Shown: positions 1-8,399, counted from the stretch's first letter. The stretch is 64,000 nt of DNA from Leptotrichia sp. HSP-536 (GCF_041199985.1 NZ_CP165647.1:2232001-2296000), one strand, 5' to 3'. Made by a program: numbers and translations. The notes: generated by a model from the sequence alone, not told the origin.

Positions 1-452
1 CACTAGAAAAGGATAGAACTTATACTAAATATGGAATTTTAAACTTGATATTTGAGGAAAAAGTAGAGGAAACTTTATTAAATCCAACATTTATTACTGA
101 ATATCCAAAAGAAATTTCTCCGCTTTCAAAAAATCAAAAAGGGGAAACTGAATGGGTAGATAGATTTGAATTGTTTATTTCAGGAAGAGAATTTGCCAAT
201 GCCTATTCAGAGTTAAATGATCCAAGAGATCAGAAGGAAAGGTTTGAAGAGCAGGTTAAATTAAAAGAAGCTGGAGATGATGAAGCTCAAGGAATGGATT
301 TAGACTATATCCGTGCCTTGGAATATGGAATGCCGCCAGCTGGAGGGCTTGGAATAGGGATTGACAGATTGGTTATGTTACAGACAAATTCTGCTTCAAT
401 AAGGGATGTTATTTTATTCCCAACTTTGAGAAAAGAAGACATTGAATTATAA
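1..452 (+). CDS. lysS: Lysine--tRNA ligase, class II, C-terminal part (cut by window edge)
   Basis: Charges tRNA-Lys with lysine in the cytoplasm. Only the last 149 codons are in the window; the frame is open back to base 3, so the gene continues upstream. The stretch FELFISGREFANAYSELNDP and the class II motif 3 region GGLGIGIDRLVML followed by SIRDVILFPTLR, near the C-terminus, are typical of LysRS; the arginine in GIDRL is the ATP-binding motif 3 residue. The frame ends in the usual short tail after FPTLR, so the C-terminus is complete. A strong rho-independent terminator lies about 40 bases downstream. Nothing in the visible part looks damaged. Confidence 0.95.
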   Translation, partial: LEKDRTYTKYGILNLIFEEKVEETLLNPTFITEYPKEISPLSKNQKGETEWVDRFELFISGREFANAYSELNDPRDQKERFEEQVKLKEAGDDEAQGMDLDYIRALEYGMPPAGGLGIGIDRLVMLQTNSASIRDVILFPTLRKEDIEL

Positions 453-493
453 TTTAATTTTGATATTTTAAAAATACTTTTACAAATATATTT

Positions 494-532
494 AAAAGCT
501 CTAGGTTTAGAATAACTTAGAGCTTTTTTTAT
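494..532 (+). terminator. Rho-independent terminator after lysS
   Basis: AAAAGCTCTAGGTT at 494-507 pairs with AACTTAGAGCTTTT at 514-527, with one G-T pair and a 6-base loop, and a T run follows. It ends the plus-strand lysS transcript before the convergent minus-strand gene. Confidence 0.85.
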
Positions 533-573
533 TTATATTCGTTGAAAAATTTATGTAATTGCACTACAAATAA

Positions 574-825
574 TTAATTATAAAGGTATTCATAACCTTC
601 TAAGTATAGACGTCTATATCCATTTCCTTGGAAATATATTCTATAAACAGAACCATACGAAGGTCCACCAATAGAACCTCTTGTAAAATTAAAATTTCTT
701 CCACTTTGCAGACTTACACAATTTAAATATCCACGACCTTTAGAAGTAATTCTACATTCTTCAACAAATCTAGAAAATCCCAAAACTCCAAATACTAAAA
801 ACATTGTTAAAATTAATTTTTTCAT
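574..825 (-). CDS. Small exported protein of unknown function
   Basis: An 83-residue protein. The N-terminus MKKLILTMFLVFGVLGFS is a Sec signal peptide: two lysines, a hydrophobic core and a likely cut near residue 18. The mature part is small, basic and rich in Gly, Tyr and Arg, with two cysteines (ECRIT and LNCVSL) that could form a disulfide. I set the start at the ATG at 825 because GAGGAGT at 834-840 is a well-placed ribosome binding site; a TTG nine bases upstream lies inside that site and is unlikely to be used. No family is recognised. Its leader is almost the same as that of the exported protein at 57769-58272. Confidence 0.7.
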   Translation of the reverse strand: MKKLILTMFLVFGVLGFSRFVEECRITSKGRGYLNCVSLQSGRNFNFTRGSIGGPSYGSVYRIYFQGNGYRRLYLEGYEYLYN

Positions 826-840
826 AATAATCAACTCCTC

Positions 841-1156
841 AATTTATTTTTTCTAATCTAATTATACCCTATAAATGAAAAAAATCAAGTATCTTCTAAA
901 AAATCTATTATATTTTTTTGAAATTAGATCTAAAAAATTAAATAAAATCAATTTTTTCATTTTTAAATATTTTCATAAAAAAAGGTGTCTTGATAACACC
1001 TTCTTTATTTTTTGGAGAGAAAATCAACTTGTGAAAATTGATTTATCTTAGTTATATATAAAATATAGCTAAAATCATATTTATTTCGTCTTTTGTGAAA
1101 AATTTTATCTAGGAAAATTTTTAATTCACAGACATAGTTTTTTTATTTAATTATTA
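841..1156. other. Intergenic region, AT-rich
   Basis: 316 bases between two minus-strand genes. It holds the flavodoxin terminator (978-1002). The part at 841-970 would carry the promoter of the small exported protein, but I see no clear sigma-70 box pair. No ORF or other repeat was seen. Confidence 0.5.
974..1002 (-). terminator. Rho-independent terminator downstream of flavodoxin
   Basis: Read on the minus strand, AAGGTGT (1002-996) pairs with ACACCTT (988-982) across a 7-base loop and runs straight into a T run. It lies about 155 bases beyond the flavodoxin stop, which implies a long 3' untranslated region. Confidence 0.65.
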
Positions 1157-1651
1157 CTAAAATTCTTTTTTAATTTGTTCAACCCATGCGTCAATTCTTT
1201 CATCTGTCAATTCAGACTGATTAACTTCATCTAAAGCAAGTCCTAAAAATTCACCATTTTTTACTGCTCTTGATTCATTAAATTCATATCCTTCAGTTGA
1301 AGTTTTTCCAATGATTGTCGCCCCAGTTTTTTGGATTTCTTCATCAAGAATAGCAATTCCATCCATAAATGTATCAGAGAATGTTCCTTGATCTCCACTT
1401 CCAAAATACGCTACTTTTTTACTGCTGAAGTCTTTGCTTGCCAAGTCATCGACAACTGCCGCCCAGTCATCCTGCAAGTCTCCAAATCCCCATGTAGAAG
1501 CTCCCAGAAGCAACACATCAAAGTCTTCTAGCTTATCTTCGTTCCCATCAATATTAAAAACTTCCGATCCATCAATTTTTTCTGCAATTTTATGAGCGAT
1601 GTCTTCTGTTACACCTGTAGTTGAACCGAAAAAAATTCCTATTTTTGCCAT
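1157..1651 (-). CDS. fldA: Flavodoxin, long-chain type
   Basis: A small FMN electron carrier of the cytoplasm that replaces ferredoxin in anaerobes. At 164 residues it is near long-chain length. The phosphate loop GSTTGVT is at 9-15, the 50s loop GASTWGFGDLQDDW at 50-63 carries Trp54 to stack on the flavin, and the 90s loop is GSGDQGTFSDTF at 84-95. In the 90s loop a Phe sits where many flavodoxins have the flavin-stacking Tyr. The start is the ATG at 1651 behind GGAGG; an upstream in-frame ATG at 1666 has no such site. It has its own promoter at 1756-1784 and is probably monocistronic. Confidence 0.92.
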   Translation of the reverse strand: MAKIGIFFGSTTGVTEDIAHKIAEKIDGSEVFNIDGNEDKLEDFDVLLLGASTWGFGDLQDDWAAVVDDLASKDFSSKKVAYFGSGDQGTFSDTFMDGIAILDEEIQKTGATIIGKTSTEGYEFNESRAVKNGEFLGLALDEVNQSELTDERIDAWVEQIKKEF

Positions 1652-1755
1652 TTTAAACCTCCACATTTATTATTATTTTTGGATAGCTTGTATCTAAATA
1701 ACCTATTATACTTTTAAATCAAAGAAATAAATTGTTTTTAAACTGCTATATAAAA

Positions 1756-1784
1756 AATATATCATATTTTATTTTGATTGTCAA
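1756..1784 (-). promoter_or_regulatory. Sigma-70 promoter of flavodoxin
   Basis: On the minus strand TTGACA (1784-1779), a 17-base spacer and TATATT (1761-1756) form a near-consensus promoter about 105 bases before the flavodoxin ATG. A second possible -10, TATAAT at 1710-1705, lacks a good -35. Confidence 0.7.
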
Positions 1785-1814
1785 ATTTTTTTGATTTTTA
1801 TACTAAAAATGAAA

Positions 1815-2363
1815 TTAAATATACCACATATAGTAGTCTTCTTCATTTTTTGGAATAACTCTAGCTGGAATACCTACTGCAACCGCCTCATCTGGTACAT
1901 TTCGCAAGACTACTGAATTTGCTCCGATTTTTACATTTTTTCCAATTACTATATTTCCTAAAAGTTTTGCTCCTGTACCAACAGTGACATTCTCCTTTAA
2001 CGTTGGATGTCTCTTAGCTTTCGATGTACTTACTCCTCCAAGTGTTACACCATGATAAATAACGCAATTATCACCTATCTCTGCAGTTTCTCCAACTACA
2101 ATTCCCATTCCATGATCAAAGAATATTTTATTTCCCAATTTTGCTCCTGGGTGAATTTCTATTCCTGTAAAAAAACGGGAAATTTGTGAAATTAATCTTG
2201 CAAAAAAATATAATTTATGATTTTGGAAAAAATGTGCAATTTTATGGTTAATAATGGCATGCAATGATGGATAAAGAAAAACTTCTATTTTGTATCTTAC
2301 TGCCGGATCTTTTTCTACGATATTATTTATTTCATTTCGTAACCATTTAAATATAATAATCAC
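1815..2363 (-). CDS. cysE: Serine O-acetyltransferase
   Basis: Makes O-acetylserine from serine and acetyl-CoA, the first step of cysteine synthesis. It is the short (EpsC-like) form, 182 residues or slightly fewer. A helical N-terminal part precedes a left-handed beta-helix of hexapeptide repeats from about residue 68. The active-site block DHGMGIVVGETAEIG is at 83-97 with the catalytic Asp83/His84, followed by GVTLGG and RHPTL. The start is unclear: the frame opens with GTG at 2363, only one base after AAGGAG, which is too close. ATT at 2357 or ATA at 2354 would be better spaced, and there is no ATG. The next gene upstream is cysK, which uses its product. Confidence 0.9.
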   Translation of the reverse strand: MIIIFKWLRNEINNIVEKDPAVRYKIEVFLYPSLHAIINHKIAHFFQNHKLYFFARLISQISRFFTGIEIHPGAKLGNKIFFDHGMGIVVGETAEIGDNCVIYHGVTLGGVSTSKAKRHPTLKENVTVGTGAKLLGNIVIGKNVKIGANSVVLRNVPDEAVAVGIPARVIPKNEEDYYMWYI

Positions 2364-2429
2364 ACTCCTTAAAATTTATATCTAGTATATATGACAAGTT
2401 TAAAAACAACTTTTTTATTGTGTATTATG

Positions 2430-2531
2430 GTAAAACTGCTTTAAAGCTGAACTAAAAAGCTATGACTATTTTACTCAAACCCTGAAGTTATATAATTTTT
2501 AATAGTTCGATTTTAAATGGGTTCGAGTATA
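2430..2531 (-). repeat. Dispersed intergenic repeat, copy A
   Basis: About 102 bases that match 20793-20896 (opposite strand) with only scattered mismatches. The ends hold ACTCGAACCC...GGGTTTGAGT and GTAAAA...TTTTAC, so each half can fold as a hairpin. It lies between cysE and cysK. Confidence 0.75.
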
Positions 2532-2597
2532 TACCAAAAAAACAAGTAATTTTTCTCATTAATTTTAAAGATTCCAAGAATCCTTGTCTCGTTATCC

Positions 2598-3515
2598 TTA
2601 TAAATTATTTCTGAATGCTTCAACTGATAAATATTTTTCTCCACCATCAGGCAAAATTGCTAAAACTTTTTTCCCTTTTCCTAATTTTTTAGCCACTTTG
2701 TAAGCTGCCGCAATTGCGGTTCCAGAAGAAATTCCTACAAACAGTCCATTTTCCTTTGAAGCTCTTGTTGCAAACTCAACAGCCTCTTCATTTGTTATTT
2801 TTATAATTTCATCTACAAGGTTAGAATCATAGTTTCCAGGAATAAATCCAGCACCAAGCCCTTGCTGAGAATGCTTCCCAGGCTGTTCTCCAGATAATAC
2901 AGCAGATGTTGAAGGCTCTATCGCAAATACTTGTACTCCTGGTCTTTCTTCTTTTAATCTTTTCGCAATCCCTGATAAAGTTCCAGCTGTTCCCACTCCT
3001 GAAACGAAAGCATCAATTGCAGGAAAATCATTCAAAATTTCTTTTGCTGTAGTTTCATAGTGTTTGGCTGGATTTGCAGGGTTTTCAAATTGCTGAGGTA
3101 GGAAATATCCGTTTTCAGCCGCTAATTTTTCAGCTTCTGCAATTGCACCTTTCATTCCTTTTGCTCCTTCAGTCAAGATTAATTCAGCCCCGTAAGCTGC
3201 CAAGATACTTCTTCTTTCCACGCTCATTGAGTCAGGCATCACAATTACCACTCTATACCCTTTCGCTTTTCCGATTAAAGCTAATGCAATTCCAGTATTT
3301 CCAGAAGTAGGCTCGACAATTGTACCACCAGGCTTTAATTTCCCTTCTTTTTCAGCCGCTTCTATCATTCCAAGTGCCGCTCTATCCTTTACACTTCCAC
3401 CGATATTGTATTTTTCAAGTTTCACATAAATATCAGCAATATTTTCTTCATTTAAAAATTTTAGTTTTACTACAGGTGTATTTCCAATTAAGTCTAAGAT
3501 ATTTTCATAAATCAT
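2598..3515 (-). CDS. cysK: Cysteine synthase A (O-acetylserine sulfhydrylase)
   Basis: A PLP enzyme that joins O-acetylserine and sulfide to give cysteine. At 305 residues it has normal family length. The PLP lysine is Lys44 in NIGGSVKDRAA, the substrate loop is PTSGNTG at 69-75, the PLP phosphate loop is GVGTAGTLSG near 170, and ISSGTA lies near 260. The ATG at 3515 follows GGAGGTAA. It has its own promoter (3572-3600). cysE lies downstream on the same strand, so the two steps of cysteine synthesis sit together, separated by 234 bases that contain a repeat. Confidence 0.95.
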   Translation of the reverse strand: MIYENILDLIGNTPVVKLKFLNEENIADIYVKLEKYNIGGSVKDRAALGMIEAAEKEGKLKPGGTIVEPTSGNTGIALALIGKAKGYRVVIVMPDSMSVERRSILAAYGAELILTEGAKGMKGAIAEAEKLAAENGYFLPQQFENPANPAKHYETTAKEILNDFPAIDAFVSGVGTAGTLSGIAKRLKEERPGVQVFAIEPSTSAVLSGEQPGKHSQQGLGAGFIPGNYDSNLVDEIIKITNEEAVEFATRASKENGLFVGISSGTAIAAAYKVAKKLGKGKKVLAILPDGGEKYLSVEAFRNNL

Positions 3516-3571
3516 TATAAATTACCTCCATATAATTAATATATTATTCCTTTAAATTTGTATCTACAACC

Positions 3572-3600
3572 ATTATATCATTAATTTTTTTTAAAATCAA
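3572..3600 (-). promoter_or_regulatory. Promoter of cysK
   Basis: On the minus strand TTGATT (3600-3595), a 17-base spacer and TATAAT (3577-3572) with an extended TGA before the -10. It lies about 57 bases before the ATG, leaving no room for a T-box or large riboswitch. Confidence 0.65.
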
Positions 3601-3648
3601 TAAAAAAATAGAAATATTTTCAAATTTTATTTGTTATCCTAACTTAAA

Positions 3649-5343
3649 TTACAAATTCATATCATCAACACTATCTAAATATCCCTTAATTTTTGGAATT
3701 ACAGCCGCTATTGTCCCTTCTTCAAATGGATTTTTCAAATTAGCTGACTTCATTAATCCAAAGAACGATTTGCTTCCACCTAGTTTACACAAATTTAAAT
3801 AATCCTGCCACGCCTTTTCCTTGTCTTCCCTTGATTTTATCCAGAATTGGAAAGCACACACCTGGGCTAAAGTGTAGTCAATGTAGTAAAATGGCGAACT
3901 GAAAATATGCCCTTGTCTAAACCAGAAAATTCCATTTTTTAATTCTTCGATTTCCCCATAATCTCTAGTTGGCAAATATTTTTTTTCAATTTCAAGCCAT
4001 TTTTTTCGACGCTGCTGTGGTGTAGCTTCTGGATTTTCATACACCCAATGCTGAAATTCATCGACAGTTACTCCGTAAGGAATAAATAAAAGGGCTTCCG
4101 ATAAATGAATAAACTTGTATTTCTCTGTATCATTTTCAAAGAACAAGTCCATCCACGGCCAAGTTAAAAATTCCATACTCATTGAATGAATTTCACAAGC
4201 CTCGTAAGTTGGCCACAGGTATTCAGGGACGTCAAAATCTCTGCTTTGATAAACTTGAAAAGCATGCCCTGCTTCGTGCGTCAAAACATCAATATCATGT
4301 GCAGTCCCATTAAAATTTGCAAAAATAAACGGCGCCTTATGTTCTGGAATGTAAGTGCAGTATCCACCACTCATTTTCCCCTTTTTCGAAAGCAAGTCAA
4401 GCAAATTATTCTCAGTCATAAATGTAAAAAACTCATCAGTTTCCTTCGACAATTCCTTATACATCATTTTCCCATGACTCAGAATCCACTCAGGCGAACC
4501 ATGCGGATTAGCATTTCCAGAATTAAATTTTATAGCCTCGTCATAAAATCTAAGTTTTTCGACTCCAAGTCTTTTTTCCTGTCTTTTACGAAGTTCAGTA
4601 TGCAGTGGCACAATATTTTCAAGTACCTGCTTTCTGTAGTCTTCCACCATTTTTGCATTATATTCAAGCCTTGACAATTGCTTGTATCCAAATTCCATAT
4701 AATTTTTATATCCCATTTTCTGTGCCATTTTAGTTCTAACTTTTACAAGCGAATCATAAATATTGTCAAATTCTTCTTGATTTTCAGCAAAAAACTGAGC
4801 CACTTTCTTTGCCGCCTCAATTCTTACGTTTCTGTCCTTAGATTGAGTATAAGGAACCATTTGAGATAAATTAAGTTCTTTCCCATCAAAATCAATTTTT
4901 GCACTGGCAATCAATTTTGAATATTTGCTGGATAATCTATTTTCTTCCTGTGCATCAGGAATAATTTCGTTTGAAAAAATGTTCAATGTATTTTCCGCCA
5001 AATCAAACAGTAATTTTCCATATTTTCCAATAAGTTTATCTTTAAATTTTGAATTGACAAGCACTTTATAAAAATCATTAGTAAATCCAAACAAAATCGG
5101 ACTAATTTCATCCATATACTCATTTTCCTTATCATAAAACTCATCGTTCGTATCAATGCTATGTCGAATCGAAACAAGCGTCTGCATAGTTTCAATATGA
5201 TTTCTCAGCTTTATAATTTTATCAAATGCCTTAACCTGCTCTTCTATGTTTTTTGCTTCCTCAAAATTTTCTATAAGTTCTGAAAATTTCTTTTTTATTT
5301 TTTCTAAATCTAAATGTTCGTATTTATATTCATTAAATTTCAT
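3649..5343 (-). CDS. M3 family oligoendopeptidase
   Basis: A cytoplasmic zinc metallopeptidase that degrades short peptides. 564 residues, typical of the oligoendopeptidase branch of peptidase family M3. The zinc and catalytic motif HEAGH is near residue 355 within DVLTHEAGHAFQ. The third zinc ligand would be a Glu about 25-30 residues later, in YEACEIHSMSMEFL. The N-terminal half is helical and charged, as in the thimet/PepF fold; there is no signal peptide. The start is the ATG at 5343. The upstream neighbours (HAD phosphatases) end at a strong terminator, so this gene is probably transcribed alone. The exact subfamily name is not certain from sequence alone. Confidence 0.9.
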   Translation of the reverse strand: MKFNEYKYEHLDLEKIKKKFSELIENFEEAKNIEEQVKAFDKIIKLRNHIETMQTLVSIRHSIDTNDEFYDKENEYMDEISPILFGFTNDFYKVLVNSKFKDKLIGKYGKLLFDLAENTLNIFSNEIIPDAQEENRLSSKYSKLIASAKIDFDGKELNLSQMVPYTQSKDRNVRIEAAKKVAQFFAENQEEFDNIYDSLVKVRTKMAQKMGYKNYMEFGYKQLSRLEYNAKMVEDYRKQVLENIVPLHTELRKRQEKRLGVEKLRFYDEAIKFNSGNANPHGSPEWILSHGKMMYKELSKETDEFFTFMTENNLLDLLSKKGKMSGGYCTYIPEHKAPFIFANFNGTAHDIDVLTHEAGHAFQVYQSRDFDVPEYLWPTYEACEIHSMSMEFLTWPWMDLFFENDTEKYKFIHLSEALLFIPYGVTVDEFQHWVYENPEATPQQRRKKWLEIEKKYLPTRDYGEIEELKNGIFWFRQGHIFSSPFYYIDYTLAQVCAFQFWIKSREDKEKAWQDYLNLCKLGGSKSFFGLMKSANLKNPFEEGTIAAVIPKIKGYLDSVDDMNL

Positions 5344-5412
5344 ATCATCATATTTCCTTTCTAAATTAATAAAAAAAATTTCACAAGATTGGTTCTGTTT
5401 AAACTGATAAAG

Positions 5413-5449
5413 TAAAAAAATAACCGTCGCTTTTTAGAACAACGATTAT
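5413..5449 (-). terminator. Rho-independent terminator of the HAD/receiver cluster
   Basis: On the minus strand ATAATCGTTG (5449-5440) pairs with CGACGGTTAT (5429-5420) with two G-T pairs, followed by seven T. It lies just after the stop of the HAD gene at 5481. Confidence 0.75.
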
Positions 5450-5480
5450 ATCCTTTTCTAAAAAATTTATTATAAGAAAA

Positions 5481-6305
5481 TTAGATATTTTTTGCTCTTT
5501 CTAAAAATAGTTCCTGCAATTTCACAGCTTCCCCATCTTCAGTATTTGCTCCTACAAATTCAAAGTCTTTTGGCAATAATTTTCTTAACCTGTCGATGGA
5601 ATTTCCCATTGCATACCCTTTTCCAGCCGTTATAAGCATTTCAAAGTCATTTTCTCCGTCTCCAAAGGCTACTGCATCCTTTAATTCCAAGCCTTCCCTT
5701 TCTAGCAGGAATTTTGCCGCAGCTCCCTTGTTTGCTCCTTTTGCCATAATTTCCATGCAATAATCGCTGACAAAAATGACGTTTACATCATCTGTTATTT
5801 TCAAAATGGCTTTTTCCAAATTTGTAAGCTGTTCATGATTTCCAATATAAAATATTTTTAATATATCCAAGTTTTCTAATTCATCTTTTGGAACTTCCTT
5901 AAAGTCAACTTTTACATCTCTTGAAATTCTGTCATACACTTTTTGAGCTGTTCCCTTTGTAATAATCCAGTCATTTCCTGAAAAAATGTTTAGATGTGAA
6001 CCTTCAGCAATGTTTTCATAATCCAGTTCCAGTATTGCTTTTGCCGCCTTGCTTGATAATCCCTTTTCATAAATCATATTCCCATCTGCATCAAAAATCC
6101 TTGCCCCATTTGCCGCTATAATTGGAATTTTTACTTCAAGCTGCTCAGTTACATATCCGATTTGATCATAACTTCTGCCTGAGGCAATATAAAACTTTAT
6201 TCCATTTTTTATTATTTTTTTTATTACATTTTTAGTAAATTTGGTAACATGATGCCCTCTGCTTAGCAAAGTTCCGTCCAAATCACTAATAACCGCTTTA
6301 TACAT
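5481..6305 (-). CDS. Cof-type HAD hydrolase (paralog 1)
   Basis: A predicted phosphatase of small phosphorylated metabolites, 274 residues, HAD superfamily class IIB. Motif I is DLDGTLL near residue 8, motif II is the Ser in IASGRS near 47, motif III is the Lys of KGAAAKFLL, and motif IV is FGDGENDFEM with the acidic pair, followed by GYAMGNS. The open frame extends upstream to 6392 inside the next gene, but the ATG at 6305 behind AAAGGAAAAG begins the conserved domain directly and is the likely start. It is the most divergent of three HAD genes here. The substrate is not predictable; sugar phosphates are common in this family. Confidence 0.88.
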   Translation of the reverse strand: MYKAVISDLDGTLLSRGHHVTKFTKNVIKKIIKNGIKFYIASGRSYDQIGYVTEQLEVKIPIIAANGARIFDADGNMIYEKGLSSKAAKAILELDYENIAEGSHLNIFSGNDWIITKGTAQKVYDRISRDVKVDFKEVPKDELENLDILKIFYIGNHEQLTNLEKAILKITDDVNVIFVSDYCMEIMAKGANKGAAAKFLLEREGLELKDAVAFGDGENDFEMLITAGKGYAMGNSIDRLRKLLPKDFEFVGANTEDGEAVKLQELFLERAKNI

Positions 6306-6333
6306 GAACTTTTCCTTTCTTGTTACTTTATTT

Positions 6334-7146
6334 TTACAAATCAAATAGTTCTCGTACTTTTTTTGCCATCCCATCATTTGCATTACTGTCAATAACTTCT
6401 GTATCTGTTAATTTTTCAAGCAACAAATAAATCGAGTTTCCCATTGCAAATCCAAGTCCTGTTTCTGTTATCAAATCATAGTCATTCAGTCCATCCCCAA
6501 ACGAAACAGCATCCTTCAATGTCAGCCCATCTCTTTCCAGCACTATTTTTGCCGCCTTTATCTTGCTGCAATCCGCAGAAAAAATTTCCAGACTTCCTTC
6601 ACTTGCAAATAAAATACTTATATTTTCTTCTCCAGCCACTCGTTTTATTGCTTTTTCCAGTTCCATTAATTCATTGTGATTTTCTCCAAGAAAATATATT
6701 TTTGTAAAATCATTTTTCTTAAACTCTTCAGGAGTAATCTGCTTCGGGTATCTAGTCCTGTCAGGCTTCTTATTGTAAAAATATTCTCTCAAATCTTCAG
6801 TTACAAACCAGTTTGAATCAGAATATCCAGTTATAATAATATCTTTTCCAAATGACTTGTAATCAATATCAAGAATCTTCTCCAAATATTTTCTTTTCAG
6901 ATTATTTGAAAAAATCTCATTCCCATTTTTATCTATAATTCTGGCACCATTTGATGTAATTAAAGGGATTTTCACGCCAAGCTCATCCATAGCCTCTTTT
7001 GCTCCCAAATAATTTCTTCCAGTTGCAATATAAAATTTTATCCCCTTTTGCACTAACAGCTTCACTGTTTCCCTAGTAAATTCACTTACTTTATGCTCTG
7101 CATTTAAAAGTGTTCCGTCCAAATCAGTTACAACAGCTTTAAACAT
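6334..7146 (-). CDS. Cof-type HAD hydrolase (paralog 2)
   Basis: A 270-residue class IIB HAD phosphatase. Motif I DLDGTLLNAEH is near residue 8, motif II IATGRNYLGAKE near 40, motif III is the Lys in SKIKAAKIVLERDG, and motif IV is FGDGLNDYDLI. It is closely similar to the gene at 7593-8399 (LDIDYKSF, VTEDLREYFYNKKP and the C-terminal NANDGMAKKVRELF all have matching counterparts), so the two arose by duplication. The start is the ATG at 7146. The gap to the next HAD gene is 28 bases; the group looks like one operon ending at the terminator near 5420. Confidence 0.9.
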   Translation of the reverse strand: MFKAVVTDLDGTLLNAEHKVSEFTRETVKLLVQKGIKFYIATGRNYLGAKEAMDELGVKIPLITSNGARIIDKNGNEIFSNNLKRKYLEKILDIDYKSFGKDIIITGYSDSNWFVTEDLREYFYNKKPDRTRYPKQITPEEFKKNDFTKIYFLGENHNELMELEKAIKRVAGEENISILFASEGSLEIFSADCSKIKAAKIVLERDGLTLKDAVSFGDGLNDYDLITETGLGFAMGNSIYLLLEKLTDTEVIDSNANDGMAKKVRELFDL

Positions 7147-7182
7147 CTGATTTATCCCTTTCTTTTACTATTTGATAATTTT

Positions 7183-7545
7183 TTATAAAAATAATTTTGA
7201 AAATTCATTCATAAATTCCTGTTCATCAAAAGGTTTTGATAAAAATGCCTTTGCTCCAGCTTCTTTTCCCATTTTCATATAGTTTGGAAATATAACCATT
7301 GTGCTGCATATCATAATCTTAGCGTCCTTGTCGAAGTCGGTAATGACTTGTGTGGCTTTTAATCCATGCATTCTTGGCATATTTATGTCCATTGTTACAA
7401 TTGCGGGATTTACTTTTTTATACATTTCCACAGCTTCCAGTCCGTCACTTGCTTCAAATACTTTATATCCTTGATCCTCCAGAATATCTTTTATATCTTC
7501 CCTAATATAGGATGTATCGTCTACAACTAATGCTACTTTGTTCAT
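7183..7545 (-). CDS. Stand-alone CheY-like response regulator receiver
   Basis: A 120-residue receiver domain with no output domain. The acidic pocket is Asp9/Asp10, the phosphorylation site is Asp53 in TMDINMPRMHG, the switch Ser/Thr is in CST at 80-82, and the conserved Lys is Lys104 in LSKPF. It could pass phosphate or bind a partner, as CheY does. No histidine kinase or chemotaxis gene is in the window. It sits between two near-identical HAD phosphatase genes with short gaps (36 and 47 bases), so it is probably co-transcribed with them; a functional link is not shown. Confidence 0.9.
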   Translation of the reverse strand: MNKVALVVDDTSYIREDIKDILEDQGYKVFEASDGLEAVEMYKKVNPAIVTMDINMPRMHGLKATQVITDFDKDAKIMICSTMVIFPNYMKMGKEAGAKAFLSKPFDEQEFMNEFSKLFL

Positions 7546-7592
7546 TATTTATTTACCTTCCCTTTCTTATTTTTATTTATTAAAATGTTTTC

Positions 7593-8399
7593 TTAAAGAT
7601 TAAAAATTTCCCTTACTTTCTTAGCCATTCCATCGCTTGCATTACTTTCGATGATTTCAGTGTCTGTTAATTTCTCAAGCAATCTGTAAATTGAGTTTTT
7701 CATCGCAAATCCAAGTCCAGTCTGAGTTATCAAATCGTAATCATTAAATCCATCTCCAAATGAAACAGCATCTTTTAATGTAAGTCCATCTCTTAGCAGT
7801 AAAAATCCCGTAGCCACAGCCTTATCACAGTCTTTTGAAAAAATTTCCAGACTTTTCTCATTTACAAATACGATATTAACTTCCCCATTTGTAACTTTTC
7901 GGACTTTCTTTTCAATTTTCAGTAATTTTTCATGTTCGCCCAGAAAAAATATTTTTGTAAAAGCAAGTTTTTCAAAGTCTTTCCAGTCAATCTGCTCTGG
8001 ATATTGCTTTCTATTTGGTTTTTGTGTATAAAAATAATCTCTGGCATCTTCTGTTACGTACCAATGATTGCCCGAGAACCCATTTAAAATTATTCCTTTG
8101 TCAAATGATTTATAGTCAATTGAAAAAATTTTATCCACATATTTCTGCTCAATATTTTTGACGTAAATTTCTACTCCATTTTCATCTACAATTCTGGCGC
8201 CGTTTGACGTAATCAAAGGAATCTTCAATCCAATTTCGTCCATTATCTCCTTTGCTCCAACATAACCTCGTCCAGTTGCAATATAAAATTTTATCCCTTT
8301 TTCCAGTATCAACTCAATCGTTTCTTTCGTGAACGGACTAACCTTATGCTCTTCATTCAAAAGCGTTCCATCCAGATCACTTACAACAGCCTTATACAT
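7593..8399 (-). CDS. Cof-type HAD hydrolase (paralog 3)
   Basis: A 268-residue class IIB HAD phosphatase, first gene of the cluster. Motif I DLDGTLLNEEH, motif II IATGRGYVGAKE, motif III Lys in CDKAVATGFLL, motif IV FGDGFNDYDLI then GFAMKNS. It parallels the 6334-7146 product along its full length, including the cap domain, which suggests a fairly recent duplication with the receiver gene between the copies. The ATG at 8399 follows GGAGG. The substrate is unknown; the similar cap suggests the two copies act on related compounds. Confidence 0.9.
   Translation of the reverse strand: MYKAVVSDLDGTLLNEEHKVSPFTKETIELILEKGIKFYIATGRGYVGAKEIMDEIGLKIPLITSNGARIVDENGVEIYVKNIEQKYVDKIFSIDYKSFDKGIILNGFSGNHWYVTEDARDYFYTQKPNRKQYPEQIDWKDFEKLAFTKIFFLGEHEKLLKIEKKVRKVTNGEVNIVFVNEKSLEIFSKDCDKAVATGFLLLRDGLTLKDAVSFGDGFNDYDLITQTGLGFAMKNSIYRLLEKLTDTEIIESNASDGMAKKVREIFNL

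Noticed and set aside
1331..1531. Open frame opposite flavodoxin, and dozens of similar antisense frames across the window (for example 4186-4674, 9026-9424, 24221-24619, 38427-38768, 40621-41004)
   Set aside because: They lie wholly opposite real genes, have no ribosome binding site or family pattern, and show the low-complexity composition of reversed AT-rich codons.
2364..2597. T-box or riboswitch before the cysteine genes
   Set aside because: The cysK leader is too short and the cysE upstream gap is a dispersed repeat, with no T-box sequence or specifier stem.
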